64,000 bases of DNA from Bin87 sp963692995. GTDB taxonomy: Bacteria; Chloroflexota; Dehalococcoidia; Lucifugimonadales; UBA3495. The stretch spans positions 248,001 through 312,000 of the forward strand of contig OY843611.1 of assembly GCA_963692995.1 (NCBI GenBank), written 5' to 3'. A program made the position numbers and the translations under genes. This document shows, piece by piece, positions 34,041-42,913 of the stretch (position 1 is its first letter; every line of letters begins with the position of its first letter). The notes under the pieces are model-generated. The model was not told the origin of the DNA and ran no database searches. It saw only the letters and a program-made list of their open reading frames with translations.

Positions 34041-34991
34041 ATGATGTTGAAGAGAACCGCATACCGGCCAGGCGGCGCGTCGATGGGCGGGCCGGGAGCC
34101 GACCGCAGAAAAGCCAACCTGGGCAAAGAAGCGGTTAAGGCCGCCCTGAAGGGCGACTGGGAAAGAGCCGCTGAACTGAATCGGGCGGTACTCGAACTCA
34201 ATCCCAACGACTGTGAAGCCTCCAACCGCCTGGCCAAGGCCCTGATGGAACTTGGTGACTACGCGGCAGCCCGGCAGATCTTGGAAACCCTGCGTGTTCG
34301 GGCGCCCGGCAACAACATTGCGCGCAAGAACCTGGCCCGTTTGGAACAGTTGCAGACTTGGGGCGGAGACCTTCGCCGGTCAGCGGCCGGCGATGACGGG
34401 TTGCCCCGAATGTTCATCGCCGAGAGCGGAAAGTCATGCACCACGATCCTACAGAAACCGGCCGGCGCGTCGGCAATGGCAGCGGTAAGCGCCGGGGATG
34501 CGGTTGCGCTGGAGCTCTGTGGCGAGGGCGTCGCCGTAACCGCGCGGGACGGCAGCTATCTCGGAACCGTTGAGCGACGGTTGGGCCGCCGGCTGCACAA
34601 GCTGATGGCCGCGGGCAACCAGTACGCGGCGGCGGTCGTGGGAACCGGCGCCGAGGGCATCTCCGTAATACTCCGGGAAACCCGACAGCATCCGTCCCTG
34701 CGCCACGTTGTATCATTCCCGGCCGCGCCGGACCGCGCCCGCCGCCCGTCGGAGCCGTCCGCCGACCCCGCGTTGGAAGAAACCGAAGTCGAGCTCGAGG
34801 CGATCCCCGAAGATACTGAGGACGTCGTTGACGGCGTGGGCGCATCAGACGAGAGTGGCGTCATCGCCCTCGCCGGCGAAGCGGCCGATGACACCGACGA
34901 CTCGGACCTGCCCGTGCTGGACGATGACGTGGGTACGGAGGTGTGGACGCCGGTAACGCCGGCGGCCAACCGCGAAGACGACTGGGAGTAG
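34041..34991 (+). CDS. TPR-containing protein with acidic C-terminal tail
   Basis: In this 316-residue protein, residues about 25-105 hold two to three tetratricopeptide units (AALKGDWERAAELNRAVLEL, ASNRLAKALMELGDYAAARQ). Residues about 135-225 form a small domain with LYGNG-like beta strands (VALELCGEGVAVTARDGSYL, GTVERRLGRRLHKLMAAGNQ). The last 80 residues are very acidic and low in complexity (EETEVELEAIPEDTEDVVDG). No known enzyme motif is seen. GGAGAAGGGA lies upstream of the ATG. It converges on the SagB-type gene with an 11-bp gap. Confidence 0.7.
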   Translation: MMLKRTAYRPGGASMGGPGADRRKANLGKEAVKAALKGDWERAAELNRAVLELNPNDCEASNRLAKALMELGDYAAARQILETLRVRAPGNNIARKNLARLEQLQTWGGDLRRSAAGDDGLPRMFIAESGKSCTTILQKPAGASAMAAVSAGDAVALELCGEGVAVTARDGSYLGTVERRLGRRLHKLMAAGNQYAAAVVGTGAEGISVILRETRQHPSLRHVVSFPAAPDRARRPSEPSADPALEETEVELEAIPEDTEDVVDGVGASDESGVIALAGEAADDTDDSDLPVLDDDVGTEVWTPVTPAANREDDWE

Positions 34992-35002
34992 CGGCGCCGG
35001 CG

Positions 35003-36625
35003 CTACCCGGCCTGGCCGGCTCCCCTGGCCCGCGCGTCCAGGCTGACCGCCAGGCGGGAGCGGAAGGGGCGCACCCGGTTGTCGGCGTGCGGGATGCCGA
35101 TGGGCGCCACGAAAACCGCCTCCTGACCGTTGGCATGGGGCGAGAAGAACTCGGCTACTGCGTCGTCAAAAAAGGTCAAGCCCGTCGCTCCCAGTCCCGC
35201 CGCATGGGAGGCCAGGTAGATGCGGCCCCCGATGATGCCGGCAATAGTTTGCGCCATGCGATAACCGCGCGGGCCGAACTCTCGCTCAAGCAGCGGCAGA
35301 TCGGCAGTGATGAACGCCACCGCTGAGGCGTCGGCGGGCAGGGCTTGCTCAAACCCCAGGTGGCCGGCCGTTTCCCGGAACTCTCCGGCTGCGAGCCGCC
35401 GCAGTCCGCCGTAGAAACGGTTGTAGTAATAGGCCCCTGGAGCCAGTCCCGCCACGTCGTTCACTATGAAGTACAGGCTCAGATAGGGCGAGAACCCGTC
35501 GGCGAAGTGCGGGGAGTTGACGCCCGCGCCGGCGGCGTCAACGATGGATCGAAAGGCTTCCCACGAAATCGGCTCGGTGGCAAAGCGGCGGGTGGAACCC
35601 CGGAACCGGATGCAGTCGCCAAGGGAAGTTGTGGAGCCGGCCGCCAGATCCAATGTGCTGTCAAAAGCTCCATCGGGGCCGGACTTGAGCGGCCGGAAAT
35701 TGTCGCCGGTGCCGTCCAGTTCATCGTGGTCCGAACCGGCGCGATTGCCGGCGTCGTTCCAGGCGGCCGCATCATCCCGGCTCCGCAGCAGCGAGGCCCG
35801 GTGCAGTTCCCGGGACAGGGGATATTCGATAGCGCCGGCTTGCAGGTCGTTGCTTTCTTGGGGCAGCAGCCCGGGCACATCGCCGGAGCCGGGCGGCAGC
35901 ATTCCGTCGGGAGTTCCCACGTGGGCCAGCAGCCCAGGCGCTTCATTGTCAATGTTGAGGCCCAGGAACCCGCTGATCAGGTGGTCAACGAAGCCGAAAC
36001 GGAGGTTCAGCGCGGTTTCTGTCGCGTTCCCGGCGGCCAGCAGGTTGGCGCCGATGGTGCCCAGATCCCAATAGCAGTAGCGGTAGCCGCGTTCACGATA
36101 CTTCCACGCGCTGCGCCAGAAGACGGTGGTGAATACTAGCGTGGCCGGATACGCGGCGTGGTCAACCGCCGCCGCGCCCAGCCAGCGGCGCAAATCGCCA
36201 TTGCGCAGACGGGCCAGCGTGAAGTCCCTGGGATTGAAGTGATAGACGCCGGCGCGGAGGCCCGCCAGGTCGCCGCAGACGACATACACTTCGGTGGGAT
36301 ACAGCGCGCCGGCCGAGGCGGCCGCCCGGTAATGCACTTCGCCGTCGCGCAGGCTGCGCCGGCGAATCACGGCGGCGGCATGGTAGAGCAGCCCAGCCAA
36401 AGTTTCCAGGGTCACCGGCCCGGTGGCGTCGAAATCTGCGCCGCCCCGTATCGCCGCCAGCGTGGGCCTGGCGGGGCCCGGCGATGCGGCGACGTCGGGG
36501 AGCGGAATAGCCCGCAGTCCAGGGTAGGTTTTGTAGAGGGGCGGCTTGTTGGCCAGATTGATGTACTGGAGTTTGGTGGCTTCGTTGAACCGGCCGGCGA
36601 TGCCGGTTTCCTGGGTCGTGGGCAT
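35003..36625 (-). CDS. SagB/ThcOx family dehydrogenase (duplicated nitroreductase fold)
   Basis: This 540-residue protein has two nitroreductase-like halves. Half 1 (about 60-280) shows LYHAAAVIRRRSLRDGEVHY, RAAASAGALYPTEVYVV and YRYCYWDLGTIGANLLAAGN. Half 2 (about 315-520) shows SLGDCIRFRGSTRRF, SWEAFRSIVDAAGAGVNSPH and YLASHAAGLGATGLTFFDDA. SagB-type FMN enzymes oxidise azolines to azoles in ribosomal peptides, but many stand-alone members with double domains exist outside such clusters. No cyclodehydratase or precursor peptide is visible nearby, so the substrate is unknown. Confidence 0.88.
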   Translation of the reverse strand: MPTTQETGIAGRFNEATKLQYINLANKPPLYKTYPGLRAIPLPDVAASPGPARPTLAAIRGGADFDATGPVTLETLAGLLYHAAAVIRRRSLRDGEVHYRAAASAGALYPTEVYVVCGDLAGLRAGVYHFNPRDFTLARLRNGDLRRWLGAAAVDHAAYPATLVFTTVFWRSAWKYRERGYRYCYWDLGTIGANLLAAGNATETALNLRFGFVDHLISGFLGLNIDNEAPGLLAHVGTPDGMLPPGSGDVPGLLPQESNDLQAGAIEYPLSRELHRASLLRSRDDAAAWNDAGNRAGSDHDELDGTGDNFRPLKSGPDGAFDSTLDLAAGSTTSLGDCIRFRGSTRRFATEPISWEAFRSIVDAAGAGVNSPHFADGFSPYLSLYFIVNDVAGLAPGAYYYNRFYGGLRRLAAGEFRETAGHLGFEQALPADASAVAFITADLPLLEREFGPRGYRMAQTIAGIIGGRIYLASHAAGLGATGLTFFDDAVAEFFSPHANGQEAVFVAPIGIPHADNRVRPFRSRLAVSLDARARGAGQAG

Positions 36626-36666
36626 GGCGACTGCTCCTTAGGAACGTTGGCCTCGTTGGGTATTCG

Positions 36667-36728
36667 CTGGATTCCCGCTTTCGCGGGAATGACGGGAAAT
36701 GCCAATGGAATGACGGGAAATGCCAGCA
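36667..36728. repeat. Palindromic repeat with 21-bp tandem extension
   Basis: The palindrome at 36667-36693 (CTGGATTCCCGC..., ending GAATGAC) is followed by two 21-bp units starting at 36687 and 36708 (GAATGACGGGAAATGCCA plus ATG or AGC). It lies between the SagB-type gene and folB. Confidence 0.8.
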
Positions 36729-36778
36729 GACCGCAGGAGTTGGGGCGTACTGTCATTTGAGTAATTGCGCGGCGGGTT

Positions 36779-37153
36779 TCAAGCGGGCCGAGCGCGATAG
36801 ATTTCCACGGCGGCGGATGCAATGACGGATCCTTTGATCGGCGGCCGGGGTTTCTGCACGCGGATCCGCACCGCGGACACCGCGGGATGCTCCTCCAGAA
36901 CCCGGTGGGCGATGGACCCGGCAGCGGCTTCCAGCAGGTGGCGCGGTTCACCTTCCATAACGGCTTTGACCACCCGGTACAGGTGAGTGTAGCTCACCGT
37001 GTCGGGCAACCGGTCGGAGGCCGAGGCGGCCCGCAAGTCCAGTTCAGCCTCCAGATCAACGATGAAAGGCTGTCCGAGGCGACGTTCTTCCGGGTTGACG
37101 CCGTGGAAGCCATAGAACTGCATTCCGGTCAGGATGATGCGGTCGGCCGGCAT
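36779..37153 (-). CDS. folB: Dihydroneopterin aldolase
   Basis: This 124-residue folate pathway enzyme converts 7,8-dihydroneopterin to 6-hydroxymethyl-dihydropterin and glycolaldehyde. Marks are the N-terminal GMQFYGFHGVNPEERRLGQP with the catalytic Glu, DTVSYTHLYRVV, LLEAAAGSIAHRVLEEHP, and VRIRVQKPRPPIKG with the catalytic Lys. Length is typical. No other folate gene is adjacent. The ATG is followed by PADRIILTGMQF, as in most FolB proteins. Confidence 0.94.
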   Translation of the reverse strand: MPADRIILTGMQFYGFHGVNPEERRLGQPFIVDLEAELDLRAASASDRLPDTVSYTHLYRVVKAVMEGEPRHLLEAAAGSIAHRVLEEHPAVSAVRIRVQKPRPPIKGSVIASAAVEIYRARPA

Positions 37154-37189
37154 TTAGTTAGCACCATTATTCTATTACCATCCGGCGTC

Positions 37190-37212
37190 GTCATTCCGGC
37201 GAAAGCCGGGAG
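37190..37212. repeat. Degenerate palindromic repeat copy
   Basis: GTCATTCCGGCGAAAGCCGG plus GAG is a variant of the dispersed palindrome in which the compensating changes CCGGC/GCCGG keep the stem paired. It lies between folB and the CitE-like gene. Confidence 0.6.
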
Positions 37213-37232
37213 CTACTTACCCGGTCGTCTGC

Positions 37233-38114
37233 TTACCCGGTCGTCTGGCGCTCAATTTCGGCCACCAGCGCCAGCAGATTCCGGGCCCTTTTGACCACCG
37301 GCACGTCCACCATCCGACCATCAATCGAAAGGGAACCCCGGCCGGCCGCCTCGGCTTCATCCCAGGCGGCCACCACGCGGCGAGCGTAGGCTACGTCAGC
37401 GGGGTGGGGAGAAAAGGTCTCGTTGATAATGTCGATTTGGGCGGGGTGGATGGCGAACTTGCCGGTGTAACCCATTTGCCGGGCTGCCCCGGCGTCTTTC
37501 CGCAGGCCGTCCGGGTCGCGGAAGCCGACGAAGGGGCCGTCCAGGGCGGCGACGCCGGCGGCGCGGGCCGCCACGGCCACGGCCGACCGGGCATAGTAGC
37601 ACTCCTCGCCAAAGTCGTTGCGGATCACGCCCATATCGTTGGTATAGTCCTCGGCGCCAAAGGCGATGCCCACGATGCGCGGGGAGGCCTGGGCCATCTC
37701 ATAGACGTGGACGATGGCCATGGCGGTTTCAATCCAGGGAAGCACCTTGATGCTGCCGGCGGCGATACCGGCGGTGGCCTCCAACGGAGCCAGCAGGCGG
37801 TCAACCTGCTGTAGCTCCCAGGCGGTGTTGCCTTTGCCGATGCTGATGCCGGCCAAGTTCGGGGATACCACGGCGGCCAACTCGTCGGCCGCCAGCCCGG
37901 TGTCCAGGGAGTTGACGCGCACCATCACGCGACGGCCGGCGGCGGCCAAGCGCGGCGCCCAGGCCACGGCCAGATCCCGCGCCGCCGCTTTTTCGCCGGG
38001 TGGCACCGAGTCCTCCAAGTCAACCATAACTATGTCGGCGCCGAACTCCAGGGCCCGTTCCAGCATATTGGCGCGGTTGCCGGGGACGAATACGAGACTA
38101 CGCAAAAGTTCCAC
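37233..38114 (-). CDS. HpcH/HpaI aldolase / CitE-like CoA ester lyase
   Basis: The 293-residue protein has a TIM-barrel CitE/malyl-CoA lyase fold. RSLVFVPGNRANMLERALEF and DIVMVDLEDSVPPGEKAAAR are the substrate- and metal-binding signatures. VLPWIETAMAIVHVYEMAQA supplies the metal Glu, and GIAFGAEDYTNDMGV the second acidic residue. It probably cleaves or forms a (methyl)malyl-CoA- or citramalyl-CoA-like ester, and could also act as a beta-methylmalyl-CoA thioesterase. It fits with the CoA-transferases elsewhere in the window but is not in an operon with one. Confidence 0.9.
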   Translation of the reverse strand: MELLRSLVFVPGNRANMLERALEFGADIVMVDLEDSVPPGEKAAARDLAVAWAPRLAAAGRRVMVRVNSLDTGLAADELAAVVSPNLAGISIGKGNTAWELQQVDRLLAPLEATAGIAAGSIKVLPWIETAMAIVHVYEMAQASPRIVGIAFGAEDYTNDMGVIRNDFGEECYYARSAVAVAARAAGVAALDGPFVGFRDPDGLRKDAGAARQMGYTGKFAIHPAQIDIINETFSPHPADVAYARRVVAAWDEAEAAGRGSLSIDGRMVDVPVVKRARNLLALVAEIERQTTG

Positions 38115-38174
38115 AGGGATTAGACCTCCCGGTTCCGGCGGTGAGTTGCCGGGATTTTTGGGATGAACCGGCTT

Positions 38175-40991
38175 TCAGAAATCGCCCCACGAATAACCGG
38201 ACTTCACATCCACCTTGAGCGTGACGTCCAGGTCCATGGCCGCCGGCATTTCGTCCAGCACCAACGCGGTCATGGTATCCATCTCATCATCGGGCGCCTC
38301 GAACACCAGCTCGTCGTGGACTTGCAGGATCATCTTAGAGCGCATCTTCTCGTTGATCATGCGAGCGCGGACGTTGATCATGGCGATTTTCATAATGTCC
38401 GCGGCGGTGCCCTGAATGGGCATATTGATGGCCATGCGCTCGGCGGCAGCCCGGGTGTTGTGGTTGGTGGACTGGATGTCGGGCAGGTAGCGGCGGCGAC
38501 CGAGCAGGGTCTCGGCGTACATCGTGCCCCGGGTTTGATCCTTGACCGACTCCAGGTAGCCGTTGATGCCGGGATACCGGGCGAGATAAGTATCGATGAA
38601 GCGGCGCCCCTCCTCGCGGCTGAACCCGGTCTGCTGGGAAATGCCGTAAGGCCCCAGGCCGTAAATGACGCCGAAGTTCAGCACCTTGGCGATGCGACGC
38701 TGCTCGGCGTCCACCTCGTTGATGGGTACGTTGAACATTTGGCTCGCTGTGGCGGCGTGAATGTCCTCGCCCCGGCGGAAGGCTTCCAGCAGCGACGGGT
38801 CCTGGGACATATGGGCCAGCACGCGCAGCTCGATCTGCGAGTAGTCGGCGGAGAGTAGTTGACAATCCGAATCAGCGACGAAGGCCCGGCGCACCTGCCG
38901 GCCCGACTCGGTGCGAACGGGAATATTCTGCAAGTTGGGATCGCTGCTGCTGAGCCGCCCGGTGGCCGAGCCGGTCTGGTGGTAGGAGGTATGGATCCGC
39001 CCGGTGCGCGGATTGACCATCTCGGGCAGGGCGTCAACGTAGGTGGACTTCAGCTTGGACACCTGCCGGTAGTCCAGGATCCGGTCCACCACCGGATGCA
39101 GCCCTTTCAGGCCCTCCAGCGCGTTGGCGTCGGTGGAGTAGCCGGAGCGGGTGCGCCGGGTCTTGGGCAGACCCAGTTCGCCGAAGAGCAGGTCGCTCAG
39201 CTGCTTCGGCGAATTGGTATTGACCTCGTGTCCGATGTCCGCAAACAGCTCGGCCTGGATCTGCCCCAACTGCTCGTTGAGGTCGCGGGACATTTCGTGG
39301 AGTATCCCCGCGTCCAGACGCACGCCGGCCCGCTGCATCTCCACCAGCACCGGAACCAGGGGGAGTTCCACGTCGGAAAACAGGTCGGTCAGCCCCTGGA
39401 CTTCCAGTGGCGGCTCGAATTGCCGCCGAAGTTGCAAGGTGCAATCGGCGTCGGCGGCGGCGTAGGGTGCGCCATCCGCTATGTCCACCTCGTTGAAGGT
39501 TTTCTGCCGCGCTCCCTTCCCGATCAGGTCGGTGATTTCGGTCATCTCCCGCCCCAGGATCGTCAAAGCCAAAGGCTTCAGGCCCAGCCGGCCGTTGCCC
39601 AGCAGGTGGGCGGCGATCATGGTGTCGTGATCTATGACGCGGTACGGGTCGATGCCGTAATTGCTCAGCAGGGTCAGGTCGTAGTTGGCGTTGTGGGCGC
39701 ACCGTTGCAGGCCGTCAGCGGTGAAAAGGGGGCGCACCGCAGCCATCACCTCGGCCAGGGGAAGTTGCTCGCCGGCGTGGTGTCCCACCGGAACGTACCA
39801 GGCCACCCCGTCCGGATTGGTTAAGGATCGCACGGCGAAGCTGAGGCCGGCCAGGTCGGCCCGCATCGGGTCGGTGCTGCTGGACTCGGTGTCGAATGCA
39901 AAGCAGCCGGCTTCGCGGATGGCGGCAATCATCGCATCCAGGTCGTCCGCCGTCGCAACGATGCGGTAGTCGGTGTCGGCCGGAGCGGTCGCCGGGCGCG
40001 CGTCCGGCGGGCCCGTTCCGTCGGACGCCGCCGCCGTCGTCGCGGTGGCCCAGGGCGCATCCGGCGACGGAACCCGCCCCACGATGCTGTGGAACTCCAG
40101 CGCGGTCATCAGCGAAACCACTTCGGCCCGCGCATAGTTCCCAAACCGGCAGGCGTCGAGGTCCAGGGTGACCGGCGCGTCGCAGTTGATGGTGGTCAGA
40201 AAACGGTATTCAAAGGCGGCTTCCCGGTGGGCGGTCAGGTTGTTGTGAACGCGCTTCCGGGTGATGTCGTCGATATGCTCATAGATGCCTTCCAGCGTTC
40301 CGTAGTCGGTAAGCAGGTTGGTCGCGGTCTTGTCGCCCACGCCGGGGATGCCGGGGATGTTGTCGGATTTGTCGCCGACCAGCGCCTTGTAGTCGGGCTG
40401 CTGCCGGGCGGTGAGGCCGCCGTAACGCTGGGCCAGTTCAGTTTCGTCCACGATGCGCCGGTCCCGCTCGCTGCTGGCCAGGTCAACGCGAACCAGCGGG
40501 GAGATTAGTTGGAAGGTGTCCCGGTCGCCGGTGAGTATGACGGTTGCGACGCCGTCGGCCTCGGCCTGGCGGCACAGGGTTCCGATGAGATCGTCGGCCT
40601 CGAACCCCGCCAGCTCGTAAATGGGAACAGCGAAGGCGGTCAGCAATTCCTTAACCCGGTCGAACTGGCCGCGCAGTTCCGGAGGCGACGGCGGGCGTTG
40701 CGCCTTGTATTCGGGGAACCGCTCGTGGCGAAAGGTGGGAACCGGCACGTCAAAGGCCACCGCAACATGCGTTGGCTGCCATTCGTTCAGCGCCCGCATG
40801 AACACGCTGGCGAACCCGTACACTCCGGTCACGTCCTCGCCGGTGGTGGATACCGTGAGGTTTCTGCTGACGCTGATGGCCCGGAACGAGCGATGCACCA
40901 TGGCGTGGCCGTCAATGATCAGGAACAGCGGAGAAGTTCGGCCGGCCGGCGCGGTTGGCATCGGCATTGACATCTGGCTGGCGCTGACCAT
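38175..40991 (-). CDS. polA: DNA polymerase I
   Basis: This 938-residue family A polymerase carries all three activities. The N-terminal 5'-3' nuclease domain shows FLIIDGHAMVHRSF, then AVAFDVP and GIPGVGDKTATNLL. The 3'-5' proofreading domain is intact: FAFDTESSS (Exo I, about residue 365), AHNANYDLTLL (Exo II) and YAAADADCTL (Exo III). Polymerase motifs are ADYSQIELRVLAHMS (A, about 713), RRIAKVLNFGVIYGLGPYG (B) and LQVHDELVFEAP (C, about 897). It serves in repair and Okazaki-fragment processing. ATG 40991 has GGGAG upstream; the frame could extend 21 codons. Confidence 0.97.
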   Translation of the reverse strand: MVSASQMSMPMPTAPAGRTSPLFLIIDGHAMVHRSFRAISVSRNLTVSTTGEDVTGVYGFASVFMRALNEWQPTHVAVAFDVPVPTFRHERFPEYKAQRPPSPPELRGQFDRVKELLTAFAVPIYELAGFEADDLIGTLCRQAEADGVATVILTGDRDTFQLISPLVRVDLASSERDRRIVDETELAQRYGGLTARQQPDYKALVGDKSDNIPGIPGVGDKTATNLLTDYGTLEGIYEHIDDITRKRVHNNLTAHREAAFEYRFLTTINCDAPVTLDLDACRFGNYARAEVVSLMTALEFHSIVGRVPSPDAPWATATTAAASDGTGPPDARPATAPADTDYRIVATADDLDAMIAAIREAGCFAFDTESSSTDPMRADLAGLSFAVRSLTNPDGVAWYVPVGHHAGEQLPLAEVMAAVRPLFTADGLQRCAHNANYDLTLLSNYGIDPYRVIDHDTMIAAHLLGNGRLGLKPLALTILGREMTEITDLIGKGARQKTFNEVDIADGAPYAAADADCTLQLRRQFEPPLEVQGLTDLFSDVELPLVPVLVEMQRAGVRLDAGILHEMSRDLNEQLGQIQAELFADIGHEVNTNSPKQLSDLLFGELGLPKTRRTRSGYSTDANALEGLKGLHPVVDRILDYRQVSKLKSTYVDALPEMVNPRTGRIHTSYHQTGSATGRLSSSDPNLQNIPVRTESGRQVRRAFVADSDCQLLSADYSQIELRVLAHMSQDPSLLEAFRRGEDIHAATASQMFNVPINEVDAEQRRIAKVLNFGVIYGLGPYGISQQTGFSREEGRRFIDTYLARYPGINGYLESVKDQTRGTMYAETLLGRRRYLPDIQSTNHNTRAAAERMAINMPIQGTAADIMKIAMINVRARMINEKMRSKMILQVHDELVFEAPDDEMDTMTALVLDEMPAAMDLDVTLKVDVKSGYSWGDF

Positions 40992-41111
40992 AAGCGTACT
41001 CCCGCAGGACCGATTGCCGGCGTCTCCGCCGCGGCGGCGTGTCCGTTGCCGCATTATACATCAGGCGCGCCGACGCCAAGCGGAGCCGGGCTGTGCTACA
41101 ATGCCGCCGTT

Positions 41112-41429
41112 ATGCCCATCTACGAATACTGCTGCAACCGGTGCGGACAACGCCAATCACGCTTGGTGTACAGCTGGACGCCGGCCGACGCTTTGGCGTG
41201 CGGCAGTTGCGACGGCGCCGACCTCACCCGCTTGGTATCCGGTTTCTCCTTCCACCGTTCCTGGGGCGAAAGTCTGAACTGGATGCCCGATAACGCCGCC
41301 GGCGATCTTGACGACAGCCACATCGGCAGCATCGATGGGCATATGGGCCGTATGAACGACGCCATGGGCGGACTGGTCACCCCGGACTTCCATGAACACC
41401 GTCACGAGATCACCCATCCGGACGATTGA
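41112..41429 (+). CDS. FmdB-type zinc ribbon protein 1
   Basis: In this 105-residue protein the N-terminal MPIYEYCCNRCGQRQSRLVY plus CGSCDGADLTRLVSGF gives the two Cys pairs (CxxC and CxxC) of the FmdB/CxxC_CxxC_SSSS zinc ribbon. The rest is polar and His-rich. FmdB proteins are thought to act as small regulators or zinc-binding accessory proteins; the exact role is unknown. ATG 41112 matches the invariant MPIYEY start. A second, different FmdB protein is the next gene. Its stop codon lies inside a 16-bp tandem duplication. Confidence 0.88.
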   Translation: MPIYEYCCNRCGQRQSRLVYSWTPADALACGSCDGADLTRLVSGFSFHRSWGESLNWMPDNAAGDLDDSHIGSIDGHMGRMNDAMGGLVTPDFHEHRHEITHPDD

Positions 41430-41516
41430 CCCGGCGGACGATTGACCCGGCCCTCCCGCCGACCTGCGGCGCAGCCGCCACCGTAAATGGTGTAATCGGG
41501 AAATGGTGTAATCGGG
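41420..41516. repeat. Two separate perfect 16-bp tandem duplications in one gap
   Basis: GGACGATTGACCCGGC is repeated at 41420-41435 and 41436-41451, the first copy covering the stop of the upstream gene. AAATGGTGTAATCGGG is repeated at 41485-41500 and 41501-41516, just before the next ATG at 41525. Both are exact, so recent. Confidence 0.85.
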
Positions 41517-41524
41517 ACTAGCTA

Positions 41525-41860
41525 ATGCCCATCTACGAATATCGCTGCCAGCAATGCGGGGAAGTGTCGTCATTCTTCGTGCGCTCCATCAACCGCCCAT
41601 TCGCTGCCAACTGCAAGAGCTGCGGCAGCGCGGAAGTGGAACGTCGTATGTCCACCTTCGCCATGGGCAAGACCGATGCAGCCGTCCACGAAGCCAACCC
41701 CATGGGCGGCGGCAGCCGAGATTACTACAGCGACCCGCGCAACATTGGCCGTCACGTGGAGGAATCCTTCACGCGGCACGGTGTGGCTATGCCGAACTCG
41801 GTGCGGGAGTCCATTGACGCTGCTCGCAGTGGCGAAACTCCCAAAGGACTGGACCTGTGA
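41525..41860 (+). CDS. FmdB-type zinc ribbon protein 2
   Basis: This 111-residue protein has N-terminal MPIYEYRCQQCGEVSSFFVR and FAANCKSCGSAEVERRMSTF, which form the FmdB zinc ribbon with four Cys. It is followed by a Gly/Ser-rich linker and a helix RHVEESFTRHGVAMPNSVRE. It resembles the first FmdB protein only in the ribbon. Its stop overlaps the next gene's GTG start (GTGA at 41857-41860), so it is translationally coupled to thiE, a hint that it may act with that enzyme. Confidence 0.88.
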   Translation: MPIYEYRCQQCGEVSSFFVRSINRPFAANCKSCGSAEVERRMSTFAMGKTDAAVHEANPMGGGSRDYYSDPRNIGRHVEESFTRHGVAMPNSVRESIDAARSGETPKGLDL

Positions 41861-42846
41861 CCACGGAAAACAACGGATCCGAACAATATACGGCAGGATA
41901 TGGCCTTACTCCGGCGTTGTTGGGGTGTCTGGAGAGCCTGCTGGCATCCGACGAAATGCCCGAAGGTCTCATGCGCGGCGAAATCGGCTGGCTCCACGTC
42001 AGCATCGCCGACCCGCCCCCGGCGCTGTCGGCCGGACAACCCCGCAACCGGCGCGAAGCCCTGGCGCTGGCCGACACCGCCGGCGGACTGCTGCGCGCCA
42101 TGCACAACGCCGGCCAAATCGGCCCGGACGCCGAGTTGCAATTGCGACGGGCTTTGGAGGATGCCGCGGGCCGCATCGCCGCCGCGCTGCGCCGGGAACA
42201 GGCGGACCGCATTCGCGGGCTGTACGTCATCATCGACCCGGAGGTGACCGGCGGTCGGGATCCCCGGGACATCGCCCGGGCCGCCGTCAACGGTGGCGCC
42301 CGTATGCTCCAACTGCGCGACAAGCTGCGCGACAAGGGTGAGCAGTTTCCCCTGGGCGCTGCCCTGCGCGATCTCTGCGCCGCCAACGGCGCGTTGCTGA
42401 TCATCAACGACCATGCCGACCTTGCCGCCGCGCTCGGCCCCGATGACGTGGGCTTGCACGTGGGCCAGACCGACCTTCCCGTGGCCGAGGCGCGAAAAAT
42501 CCTGGCTCCCGGCCAGGTTTTGGGCCGCTCCAACCGTGAGATTGATCTCATCATCGAATCCCAGCGGATGGGCGCCGACCATGTGGCCTTCGGCGCCATG
42601 TACACCACCACCACCAAGCAGGTGACTCGCGCCCCGCAGGGGCCGGAACGTTTGAAACAGGCCCGCGCCGCTGCCCGGGTGCCGTTGGTTGCCATCGGCG
42701 GCATCACCGCCGAGAACGTGGCCCCGGTGGTGGAAGCCGGCGCCGACGCCATCTGCGTGACGGCGGCGGTGGGCAGCGCGCCGGAACCGGAAGCCGCCGC
42801 CGCCGCGTTGACCGAGGCCATCCGCGCCGCCGGCGGCCGGGTCTAA
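41857..42846 (+). CDS. thiE: Thiamine-phosphate synthase with N-terminal extension
   Basis: This 329-residue protein couples HMP pyrophosphate and thiazole phosphate into thiamine phosphate. The ThiE TIM barrel starts near residue 125 (IRGLYVIIDPEV) and has GGARMLQLRDK, LIINDHADLAAALGPDDVGLHVG, ADHVAFGAMYTTTTKQ and AIGGITAENVAPVVEAGADAI. The first 120 residues are a helical domain (ALADTAGGLLRAMHNAGQIG and onward) of the kind found in long ThiE proteins of some phyla. It starts with GTG, overlapping the stop of fmdB 2. No TPP riboswitch was recognised upstream. Confidence 0.93.
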   Translation: MTTENNGSEQYTAGYGLTPALLGCLESLLASDEMPEGLMRGEIGWLHVSIADPPPALSAGQPRNRREALALADTAGGLLRAMHNAGQIGPDAELQLRRALEDAAGRIAAALRREQADRIRGLYVIIDPEVTGGRDPRDIARAAVNGGARMLQLRDKLRDKGEQFPLGAALRDLCAANGALLIINDHADLAAALGPDDVGLHVGQTDLPVAEARKILAPGQVLGRSNREIDLIIESQRMGADHVAFGAMYTTTTKQVTRAPQGPERLKQARAAARVPLVAIGGITAENVAPVVEAGADAICVTAAVGSAPEPEAAAAALTEAIRAAGGRV

Positions 42847-42913
42847 CTACTTTCCGTCATGCCGGCTCCTGCATTTCGGCAAAAGCCCGCCTCCAACTTC
42901 CACAGGAGAACCC

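Noticed and set aside
35003..36625. Part of an azole-containing peptide biosynthetic cluster
   Set aside because: Only the SagB-like oxidoreductase is present; no YcaO or E1-like cyclodehydratase and no precursor peptide was found nearby.
41800..41860. TPP riboswitch before thiE
   Set aside because: thiE begins with a GTG overlapping the upstream gene stop; there is no leader and no thi-box-like sequence was seen.
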